A stretch of DNA of 57,355 nucleotides from an uncultured Desulfovibrio sp. (lineage in GTDB: Bacteria; Desulfobacterota; Desulfovibrionia; Desulfovibrionales; Desulfovibrionaceae): positions 1 to 57,355 of the forward strand of contig URHE01000005.1 of NCBI GenBank assembly GCA_900547595.1. Direction: 5' to 3'. Made by a program: the position numbers and the translations under genes. Below are positions 26,493-33,616 of this stretch, one piece after another. How positions within the stretch are numbered: the first letter of the stretch is position 1; each line of letters starts with the position of its first letter. Under the pieces are notes generated by a model, which made no database searches, was not told the DNA's origin, and saw only the letters and a program-made list of their open reading frames with translations.

Positions 26493-27122
26493 TCAGCTAT
26501 GCCTGCCGCGATCCTGTTCGCGCGGTGGGCCGCAGTGTTCCAGAATACGCCTGGCGCTTTCTTCCACCGACAGCGCGGCATCCAGATGAAGGTGGGGAGA
26601 AAGGGGAAGTTCCACACGGGTCTCTCCCCCGGCCATTGCCGTCACCCGTCCCGCCTGTTCGGCGGCATACAGCCCCTTGGGATCGCGCCTGCGGCGTTCT
26701 CCTTCGGGCACGTCCAGAAATACCTCGAGATACCCCGGCAGATGCTCGCGGTTCCAGGCATGGACCGCATGGAACAGCGAAATGGTAGCCACAATGACCG
26801 TGAAGCCCTGCCCGGCCAAAAGACGGGCCATCCGGGCGTAGGTCAGGGCCAGCCGTTTGCGGCTGTCGGCGTCAAAACCGCTTTGCGCGGCCCCCAGAAC
26901 TTCGCGCAGTTCATCGCCGTCCAGCAGGATCGCGCCCGGCAGGTGTTCCAGCAAGGCGCGGGCAAGCGTGGTCTTGCCCGCGCCGGACAGTCCGGTGATC
27001 CAGATAACACGGCCCCCGGAAGTGTCTTTCGCTGAAGGCATGCCTAATCCTTGCGTTGCGCTATCCAGGCTCTGGTGGTGTAGGGGAACAGGCCGGAAGC
27101 TGTGCTCCCATTCCGTTTTCAT
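26493..27122 (-). CDS. APS-kinase-like protein, probable cytidine diphosphoramidate kinase (Cj1415-like)
   Basis: 209 residues of the CysC fold: P-loop GLSGAGKTT at 44-52, ILLDGDELREVLG as the substrate-binding DGD motif, FTVIVATISLFH and YLEVFLDVPEGERRRRDPKGLYAAEQAG near the C-terminus. True CysC phosphorylates adenylyl sulfate at the 3' position. In C. jejuni the paralogue Cj1415 phosphorylates the 3' position of cytidine diphosphoramidate. The neighbouring genes here are homologues of Cj1416, Cj1417 and Cj1418, and dissimilatory sulfate reducers use APS directly, so I infer the Cj1415 role. The family cannot be told apart by motif alone. GGGGGAG precedes the ATG. It is the last gene of the block. 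Confidence 0.8.
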   Translation of the reverse strand: MKTEWEHSFRPVPLHHQSLDSATQGLGMPSAKDTSGGRVIWITGLSGAGKTTLARALLEHLPGAILLDGDELREVLGAAQSGFDADSRKRLALTYARMARLLAGQGFTVIVATISLFHAVHAWNREHLPGYLEVFLDVPEGERRRRDPKGLYAAEQAGRVTAMAGGETRVELPLSPHLHLDAALSVEESARRILEHCGPPREQDRGRHS

Positions 27123-27146
27123 ACTCTCCCCCTTGGAAGGCGGACG

Positions 27147-27932
27147 CTATTCCCTCGAGGGGACCGACGCGGTTTTCGTGCGCGCGATCCATGCGCGGGT
27201 CAGGTACTCGGCCTCAATGACCGGAATATTCCCGGTGACTTCCTCAATATGCCTGATGAAACGCGCGAAGCGTTCCTCCCCGGCCTGCACCCGGACATCA
27301 TTGACCGACTGCCACAGGCCGATATAGCGTTCCGGGCTTTGCCGCTCGGTATGCCGCCCTTCCAGGTACAGGACATCCGCGAACTCTTCGCGCTGCCGCA
27401 GGCGCTCTGTCAGGCTGTCACAGAATTCGGAGCGGCCGGAGGAGATCCGCTTCATATCCGGCACCAGTCTGTGCAGAAACTCCTCGATCTCCACCAGAAG
27501 CGGATTGGATTCAAAGCGCCGCGTATTCCACAACGCCATGAACAGCCCGCCGGGCTTGAGTATCCGCCGGAATTCCCTGACCGCCGCGTCAAAGTCCGGC
27601 CAGTGGAAGGAGGACGCCATGCACACCATGTCGCAGGAAGCATCGGGCAACCCCGTGTCCTCCGCCCCACCCTTGCGCCATTCGATGTCCAATGCCCCGT
27701 TCTGCTTTTTTCCCGCTTCACGCATGGCGTCGTTGGGCTCCACCGCGATGACGCGGACGCCCCGCGCCGCCAGTTGACGCGACCAGATGCCCGTGCCCGC
27801 GCCCACGTCGGCGCAAACCCTCGCTTGCGCGGGCGCGGCAAAAGCCAGAAACGCTTCCAGCACAAAGGGAGCGTAGCCGGGACGGTAGCGCGCGTAGTTA
27901 TCCGCCAGTGCCGTGAAGTCCCCGTGTTTCAC
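27147..27932 (-). CDS. Class I SAM-dependent methyltransferase in the phosphoramidate block
   Basis: 261 residues from a GTG start preceded by AGGAGG at a good distance; a TTG two codons earlier is less likely. Motif I is CADVGAGTGIWSRQLAA, with an acidic ribose-binding residue in IAVEPNDAM, a post-I GGAEDTGLPDASCDMV and ILKPGGLFMALW. It lies between the nucleotidyltransferase and the APS-kinase-like gene. In Campylobacter the phosphoramidate locus also contains methyltransferases (Cj1419, Cj1420). I infer O-methylation of the activated phosphoramidate; methylation of a sugar is the alternative. Confidence 0.82.
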   Translation of the reverse strand: MKHGDFTALADNYARYRPGYAPFVLEAFLAFAAPAQARVCADVGAGTGIWSRQLAARGVRVIAVEPNDAMREAGKKQNGALDIEWRKGGAEDTGLPDASCDMVCMASSFHWPDFDAAVREFRRILKPGGLFMALWNTRRFESNPLLVEIEEFLHRLVPDMKRISSGRSEFCDSLTERLRQREEFADVLYLEGRHTERQSPERYIGLWQSVNDVRVQAGEERFARFIRHIEEVTGNIPVIEAEYLTRAWIARTKTASVPSRE

Positions 27933-27945
27933 TGTCAACCTCCTT

Positions 27946-28710
27946 TCAGCGCCAGTCGTGGGACCAGTTCCCCCGGGCCAGCGCGTTTTCGTAGAGGGCT
28001 ATATCCGTATCGCTGTCCGCCTCGCACCATTTCCCTTCCACAGGCACGGCGCCCACAGGGATGTTCCGCGCCAGCAGCAGACGCAAAAAACCGGTCATAT
28101 CCGTTTTGTCCACCGCCGCGCCCAACTCCTCAGCGCACCGGATAAACGTCTGCCAGCCCGGGCGGTCAAAGCTCAGCAAGCCCATATATTGTCCCTGAAT
28201 GTCCGCGAGCGATCGCGGCTTGTTGCCGATTTCCCGCAGCAGGCCGCCTTCCTGCCGGAAGGTTTCCGCGTCCAGCAGGGGATCGCCGAAACGCAGCCTC
28301 CACAGCGGTTCCCACCGGGTGTCGAAGCTCAGGGCGATGCTGTGCTTGCTGGCCAAAAGCCCGCGCACATGTTCCGGGTGATACACAATGTCCGAGTAGG
28401 ACACGACGAGACGCCCGACGCCCTGTTCAAAGGCGCGGCAGGCAAAGTCCCGCGCGCACAGCAGGGTGGACAGCATGTTGGTTTCCGCCCAGCGCGGGTT
28501 TTCCGCGGTTTCAAAATCTCCCTGAATGCAGGCGGCGGCATAGCCGCGCACCGCCAGAATGCGCCTGAGCCCCGCCGCGCGCAGCGCGTCCAGCTGCCAG
28601 TGCAGCAGCGGCCTGCCCGCCAGCTCCACCAGACATTTGGGCTTTTCGTTCGTCAATGCTTTCATGCGCGAACCGCGCCCCGCCGCCAGAATGATGCCTG
28701 CCGCGTTCAT
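27946..28710 (-). CDS. NTP transferase-like protein, probable CTP:phosphoglutamine cytidylyltransferase (Cj1416-like)
   Basis: 254 residues of the nucleotidyltransferase GT-A fold: GIILAAGRGSRMKALTNEKP at the N-terminus for nucleotide binding, LVELAGRPLLHWQLDAL, metal-binding VVSYSDIVYHPEH, and KWCEADSDTDIALYE near the C-terminus. Such enzymes usually activate sugar-1-phosphates or phosphocholine. In C. jejuni the homologue Cj1416 joins CTP and L-glutamine phosphate to make CDP-L-glutamine, and the gene order here is the same. The ATG at 28710 overlaps the upstream stop as ATGA. Confidence 0.82.
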   Translation of the reverse strand: MNAAGIILAAGRGSRMKALTNEKPKCLVELAGRPLLHWQLDALRAAGLRRILAVRGYAAACIQGDFETAENPRWAETNMLSTLLCARDFACRAFEQGVGRLVVSYSDIVYHPEHVRGLLASKHSIALSFDTRWEPLWRLRFGDPLLDAETFRQEGGLLREIGNKPRSLADIQGQYMGLLSFDRPGWQTFIRCAEELGAAVDKTDMTGFLRLLLARNIPVGAVPVEGKWCEADSDTDIALYENALARGNWSHDWR

Positions 28711-29348
28711 TGCCGTGCCTGCCTGAAACACTGTTGAAAAAGGCGCACATCATGCGCTTGCGCCTCGGCTTCCCGTTCCGGGTGCCACATGACGCCTGTC
28801 AGTCTGCCGCTGTCGCCCGTGAAGGCTTCCACGCTGCCATCTTCGGCCACAGCGCGGGCCGTCAGGCCGGGCGCAAGCCCGCGCGCTTCTATCCCATGGG
28901 CATGAAAGGAATTGACTTCCAGAGCTGCCGGGCGGGGCAGTGCGCCGGGCCAGGCTTCCACCCGGACGGCGTGGCGGGTACGCACATGCCTTTCCGCAAA
29001 ACCGGAACCTGTGGCGCCGCCCAGCGCCCGATTTATCACCTGCGCCCCGCGGCACACCCCCAGAACAGGCAGCGACATGCGCTCCGCCCACAGCAGCAGC
29101 TCCCGTTCCGTGGCGTCCCGCTCGGGGAAGGCGCCCCAATCATCCCCGCCGCTGAGAATAAGACCGCTTACGGGCAGTTCCTCCAGCAGGGACACGGCCC
29201 GGCCGCCCGTATTCGGCACAGGCATGACAGGAACATCCGGGAGCGCCGCGCGCAGAAAGCGCCACCAGTCCCGGGCCAGCGCGTCCCGCGTTTCCGCCGT
29301 GCCGTCAGGGTAGGTATGGCGTGTCATGCGCATGGAAATGGCGATCAT
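28707..29348 (-). CDS. Class I glutamine amidotransferase-like hydrolase, probable gamma-glutamyl-CDP-amidate hydrolase (Cj1417-like)
   Basis: 213 residues of the peptidase C26/GATase-1 type. Nucleophile Cys99 is in PVLGVCRGAQVINRALGG, the oxyanion side in LSGGDDWG, and the His/Glu of the triad in VMWHPEREAE. The domain stands alone, without a synthetase partner, which fits a hydrolase of a glutamyl amide. Cj1417 of C. jejuni cleaves CDP-L-glutamine to cytidine diphosphoramidate and glutamate. ATG 29348 has GGAGATG upstream; 17 extra in-frame codons before it overlap the kinase gene and are rejected. Confidence 0.84.
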   Translation of the reverse strand: MIAISMRMTRHTYPDGTAETRDALARDWWRFLRAALPDVPVMPVPNTGGRAVSLLEELPVSGLILSGGDDWGAFPERDATERELLLWAERMSLPVLGVCRGAQVINRALGGATGSGFAERHVRTRHAVRVEAWPGALPRPAALEVNSFHAHGIEARGLAPGLTARAVAEDGSVEAFTGDSGRLTGVMWHPEREAEAQAHDVRLFQQCFRQARQ

Positions 29349-29361
29349 GCGTGCATCTCCA

Positions 29362-31734
29362 TCAGCATGAGGTGAGGATGGCCGCCCGGGGATCGACAAG
29401 CGCCGCCCTGGCTTCGGCTATGGCCGCGAAAAGCTGTTCGCCAACGCCGATGGCCGCCGGGAGGCCGTATTCGGCGCACCGGATGGCCATGTGGGAATTG
29501 GCCCCGCCGAATTTGGTGACCAGCGCCGCGATCTGGCGGGTAAATATCCAGTCAAAACCGGGATCAGCGTTTTCTATGCAGACCACCCTGCCTGTCAGCT
29601 CGACAGCGCAGGAACTGTCCGCATAAAGACGGACAACTTCCCCCTGTGCGGGCTCTGTCCCGATATAATTGGGCGCGGCCCTGTGCTGCGGCGCCACATA
29701 GACATCGCGGACGGAGCGGATCAGATACCCGAGCTTGAGACTGGTTCCCTTGGCGAAGATTTCCCTGTTGCGCGCGATATGCGCGCCAAAGTGCCCATGG
29801 GGTCTTTCCGGCACGGCATTGGTCGTCCAGTCCAGCAGCGTCTGGACAGGTATAAAGGAAACATCATCCCGGCCAAAGCCGATGCCCTCTCCCCACAAGG
29901 CCGCCGTTTCCAGCGCGTCTGACAGGTTGCGGCTGAACACGAACTTTGCCAGCTCCCTGCCGGCGATAGCCCTCCGCGCATACCGCAACAGCTGCTCAGC
30001 GCTGTGGCCGATCCCGTTTTCGGCCAGCAATTTTTGCAGGTCACGCTTTTCCGCATCATCCAGCGCAAAGGGACGTTCAGTTTTTTCCGTCAGCGAAAGT
30101 GCCCGCACATCCCCGAAGAGATTTTCCCTGTCCGCGTAACGGAGGGAGAGAATATCATAACTTCCGGGCCGCAAGTGGCCGTATTTGCGCATAAAGCCTG
30201 GTGAATCCCGTTTCCCGTCGCACACTTCCATGAACTCGTCGGACATTTCGCCGGAAATGGTCCTGATGGACAGCTTGAATTCCCGCAACCGCTCCGGCGA
30301 CAGCGCGCCCCGCGTGACCGCGGTCCGCAGCAGGCTTTCCGCGATGAAGGCGTGCCGGGCCAGAATGGAAAAGGGCAATGTGCCGTAGGTGCGGCATTCC
30401 TCCAGCAAGGCATGGAGCGCGGAAAGAGGCAGCGGGTGGGCCGCGTCGACCAGCGGTCTGCCCGCCTGCCGGGCCCGCAGTTCGGCCACGGCGTCAAAGG
30501 CCAGTTCCATGGAGCCGGAGGGGGAATCATCCAGGCAACGTACCGTGAGGCGCCGCAGGCACTCCCGAAACTCCTCCCGGCGCCCTGCGGTGAGCAGGCC
30601 CGGATAGCGTTCGTCCAAATGGGCATCAAAACAGAAATCCAGCACGGTCTGGGCGATCTCGAATTCAACCTTGTCGTGCAGCTGGGGCTGCGCCTCCAGA
30701 CGCTCCAGCCAGGCGGACACCAGCGCCTCGCAACTCACGGGGTCAAGCCCCGCCGGCAGGAAGGAATTGAAGCTGGCCCGCACATCAATATAGGGGCGCC
30801 CCATGAGCAGGACCATCAGCTCTGTGGCGGGCAGCGCCCGGTAGCCCATGTGTTCCCGCGCCTCGCTCCAGACCCGTTCGGTGATCAGGGTGCGGTACAG
30901 GGAAGCGGCCAGAGGACGCGGCACAATGCCGATCATTTCCGCCGGATTCCAGTCCGGCATGACGCCCAGAATGGCGCGTTGTCCGAACAGGTACGGGCAG
31001 GGACCGGTCCTGGTGGCAACAAAGTCCGCAACAGGGCCGATAAAATCTTTGATGGCGTCGGGGTGTGCCGGCCAGTGTTGGCGGGTACAGACAGGACGCA
31101 CCTGGAGAAGATGCAGAACATTGTCCGCATCCAGACAGAACTCTATGTCCAGCGCGTCATTGCCGCACAACGCTTCCAGACGGCGGCCCAGATTCACAAA
31201 ACTGCGCAGCCGCGGGGAATCAAAATCCTGCTCTCGCACATCTCTGTACACATAGACCGTCTTGCTGACATTCCGGCCCCCGGTTATGGTATCCGTCTTG
31301 CCGGATTCGTCATCGTAGTTGATGACATAATAGGGAGAGCCGTCATTCAGCACACGCGTCATGATCACGCCGGTGACGGTCACATTGCGGATCATGGGCT
31401 GCACCAGCACCTGATCGTCCGGCGCGGCCTCGCCGTAGGAGGCAAGGACCCGGTCCACCGCATCCCGCAGGGCCGAAGCGTCCGCGACATCCACATTCAA
31501 CAGGGAGAGAAAGGCCCCGGCGGCGGAGGCGGACGTTGAATCCTCGCGGCGGCAGGAGGAACGGACGGCAAGCCGCCCCTGAAAGGCGGCCGCGAGTTCC
31601 CGCACTACGGAATCCGGGTCCGAGCGCCATTGTTCCGCCGTGAAAGCGTGGACCCGCGGGATGTGCAGCTCTTCATGACAGGAAAGGGCGTGCAGCGTGT
31701 CCGCCTTGGAGGAAAATAAAAAACCGTTGCTCAT
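29362..31734 (-). CDS. PEP-synthase-like phosphotransferase, probable L-glutamine kinase (Cj1418-like)
   Basis: 790 residues. The N-terminal ATP-grasp domain of PPDK type has RLAVRSSCRREDST near residue 55 and DIEFCLDADNVLHLLQVRP near 195-212. The central 400 residues are family-specific. The C-terminal mobile domain has the phosphorylated His748 in FGGANSHMAIRCAEYGLP. As in Cj1418, the PEP/pyruvate-binding barrel is missing, which suits a swivelling enzyme that uses ATP to phosphorylate the amide of L-glutamine. Four Cj1415-Cj1418-type genes in the same order support the call strongly. The start has only a weak upstream GGAG at a long distance. It is the first gene of the block; a composite repeat lies within its upstream region. 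Confidence 0.85.
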   Translation of the reverse strand: MSNGFLFSSKADTLHALSCHEELHIPRVHAFTAEQWRSDPDSVVRELAAAFQGRLAVRSSCRREDSTSASAAGAFLSLLNVDVADASALRDAVDRVLASYGEAAPDDQVLVQPMIRNVTVTGVIMTRVLNDGSPYYVINYDDESGKTDTITGGRNVSKTVYVYRDVREQDFDSPRLRSFVNLGRRLEALCGNDALDIEFCLDADNVLHLLQVRPVCTRQHWPAHPDAIKDFIGPVADFVATRTGPCPYLFGQRAILGVMPDWNPAEMIGIVPRPLAASLYRTLITERVWSEAREHMGYRALPATELMVLLMGRPYIDVRASFNSFLPAGLDPVSCEALVSAWLERLEAQPQLHDKVEFEIAQTVLDFCFDAHLDERYPGLLTAGRREEFRECLRRLTVRCLDDSPSGSMELAFDAVAELRARQAGRPLVDAAHPLPLSALHALLEECRTYGTLPFSILARHAFIAESLLRTAVTRGALSPERLREFKLSIRTISGEMSDEFMEVCDGKRDSPGFMRKYGHLRPGSYDILSLRYADRENLFGDVRALSLTEKTERPFALDDAEKRDLQKLLAENGIGHSAEQLLRYARRAIAGRELAKFVFSRNLSDALETAALWGEGIGFGRDDVSFIPVQTLLDWTTNAVPERPHGHFGAHIARNREIFAKGTSLKLGYLIRSVRDVYVAPQHRAAPNYIGTEPAQGEVVRLYADSSCAVELTGRVVCIENADPGFDWIFTRQIAALVTKFGGANSHMAIRCAEYGLPAAIGVGEQLFAAIAEARAALVDPRAAILTSC

Positions 31735-31792
31735 ATCCGCAACCCGCTCCGGGAGTTTTCTGTTTGAAGCATTGGAGTTTCAGCTTTCATAG

Positions 31793-31942
31793 CAGAGCAT
31801 TTTCCTCTGGTTTCGCTGCCGCTATTTCCCCGCGGAGCGGGACAAGCGGCGGAAACGCGTGGTTTTTCGCCGGAGTACGGCGCGGGCGTCTGCTCACGCT
31901 GTCGCCAGAGCGGTTACGCGATTCCACTGCCAAAACGCGCTA
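31793..31942 (+). repeat. Composite intergenic repeat, long form, copy 4
   Basis: GAGCATTTTCCTCTGG, TTTCGCTGCCGCTATTTCCC, GAGCGGGACAAGCGGCGGAA and GGCGCGGGCGTCTGCTCACG align with the copies at 23612-23458 (minus strand) and 53929. It ends with the palindrome CAGAGCGGTTACGCG...CAAAACGCGCTA. The final CTA is, on the minus strand, the TAG that ends the reading frame at 31940. Confidence 0.8.
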
Positions 31943-32272
31943 CTTGTTGAATACAGCCGTGATCACGCGTTTGACGGGCTTGTGGAAACAGGTGGGAAGC
32001 ATTTTGACGCCCATGCGCCGCACCGCTTTTTTCAGACCCATTTTTTGCACGCTTCTCATGCTCTGTTTTACCGCGTTGACTGTCTGATACAGCCTGAGGC
32101 GCGGTTCGCTCCAACGGCTCATTGCCCACAAGCGCTTGATATCTTCCTCGTTGATGTCCGAATAGCAGCGGCAACCGGAGAGATCCTTCCCCAGGATACG
32201 CCCCGCGGGGATTTGAATGTTGTATCTGATATAGCCTTGCGGCATCTGGCGCAGGCCATCCTCAAAGAGCCG
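31940..32272 (-). pseudogene. Probable frameshifted C-terminal part of the TagF-like transferase
   Basis: A 110-residue frame, +1 relative to the gene at 32262-33539, that overlaps its end and continues directly after it (RRLFEDGLRQMPQGYIRYNI ... KRVITAVFNK). It has no convincing ribosome site of its own; the first internal ATG (32245) is possible. Codon use and residues look like real protein. The switch falls in the GC repeat GCCGCGGCGG near 32270-32280, where one extra base would explain it. The frame ends in the TAG of the composite repeat. Alternatives are a sequencing error or a separate small gene. Confidence 0.5.
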
Positions 32273-33539
32273 CCGCGGCGAGCAGGGGACTTTCGGGATT
32301 GCGGAACAGAAAAAGCGCTGCACTGGTCGCAGGATGGCGGTGCAATTTTTCCAACAGCGTTTTTTCATCCTGTAACAGCGACCAGTCATTGCGCCTGATG
32401 GTCAGCCAGTCGGGACGGGGACGATCTTCAAAAAAATCCCTTATTAACGCGGCCAGTTCAGCCAAGGCATTTTCCACAGGCATGGCAATTTCTTTTCGCG
32501 AACGGTCGATCCGCTGTTTTGCGGCATCACTCATGGCCTTTTGTACGATGTTGAGCAAACTTTCGTAGCTGCGGACCCTAGCCCCCGTCGCAGTTTCAGG
32601 CGCATCTTCCCCTTTCTCCCATGGCGTAAAAACTATGGCCGGACGTCCGGTGCAGAGCGCGAAAGACTGGCCGATATGGGAATAATCCGTAATCAGCACT
32701 TCCCCTCTGGAAAAGGCGAAAAGTCTTTGGGGAGTTGTATCTAAAAGAAATCTTTTCTCATCGGAGAATGCGGCGCAGATATTTTTTACTTCCTCCCGGT
32801 CGATATCCGTTTTGTATGGCCGGAAAATCACCTTCTTATCCGGGAAGCCCTGCAGTAATACGCGCAGAAGAGCCTCGCCATGCTGTCTGACGCGCATTCC
32901 GCCCATGTCAGGATACATGACCATGCCTACCGGCGCGTAAACAATGGCATCCGGCGCGGAGGGGATCCCCGCCAACTGTTCAACCAGCGCTCCGGCCCGT
33001 GGATAACCGCAGGGAATGATATGGAAATTGCCGCTCTTGCGTTTTGTACGATCCGGCCTGTGAAAGCCTGTCATGACGTCGCTGGTCCATTCCCGCGTGC
33101 GCGGACTCAATGGATAGGAGCATAGCCAGCCATCCACATTGGCGGGTATGCTGCCATCGCAGGGCATGCAGGTTTCATGCTTGGTCATTGTGCCATGGCA
33201 GCATGCCAATATCCGCGAGGACAACGGGAAATTTATACAACTGTCAACATCGGAGATTATGAAAACATTTATCCGCTCAAGATTGGAAATTTCCGGGGCT
33301 GGAATAAGAGCGGTCGCGTCCGCCGAGGAAAGTTCCACCTGCTGCGCCTTAGAAGGGTCAACAATGCCAATCGTGGCAAAACCATGTTCACGCAAATGCC
33401 GCGCGAGCGGATTGAGCCATTCATCCTGGGTTGTGTTATTATTGTATACATACAAGCCAACTACAAGTTTTTCTTCAGGCAATGTATCCAGCCACGCTTT
33501 CAAGTCCCGGGAATTTTCAAAATCATACGGAAGAGTCAT
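32262..33539 (-). CDS. CDP-glycerol glycerophosphotransferase (TagB/TagF)-like protein
   Basis: 425 residues of a GT-B-like fold. ACCHGTMTKHE corresponds to the WHGxxxK motif of TagF, APVGMVMYPDM to the YAPTWR-like region, and RGEVLITDYSHIGQSFAL to LITDYSSI, followed by RPAIVFTPW. TagF-type enzymes transfer a phosphodiester-linked group from a CDP donor. It lies directly upstream of genes that make a CDP-activated phosphoramidate, so it is my candidate for transfer of that group to the glycan, although glycerol-phosphate transfer is the default reading. AAGGATGAATAC precedes the ATG. The annotated stop may be produced by a frameshift (see 31940-32272). Confidence 0.7.
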   Translation of the reverse strand: MTLPYDFENSRDLKAWLDTLPEEKLVVGLYVYNNNTTQDEWLNPLARHLREHGFATIGIVDPSKAQQVELSSADATALIPAPEISNLERINVFIISDVDSCINFPLSSRILACCHGTMTKHETCMPCDGSIPANVDGWLCSYPLSPRTREWTSDVMTGFHRPDRTKRKSGNFHIIPCGYPRAGALVEQLAGIPSAPDAIVYAPVGMVMYPDMGGMRVRQHGEALLRVLLQGFPDKKVIFRPYKTDIDREEVKNICAAFSDEKRFLLDTTPQRLFAFSRGEVLITDYSHIGQSFALCTGRPAIVFTPWEKGEDAPETATGARVRSYESLLNIVQKAMSDAAKQRIDRSRKEIAMPVENALAELAALIRDFFEDRPRPDWLTIRRNDWSLLQDEKTLLEKLHRHPATSAALFLFRNPESPLLAAAAL

Positions 33540-33616
33540 GTATTCATCCTTGCTGGTAAGGGATCCAGATTTATTGGCATGCCTGCATACGCATTTTGCT
33601 GGAGAGCGATAATTAA

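Noticed and set aside
26493..27122. Plain assimilatory APS kinase
   Set aside because: Possible by motif, but the gene order with the glutamine kinase, amidotransferase and cytidylyltransferase homologues fits the phosphoramidate pathway better.
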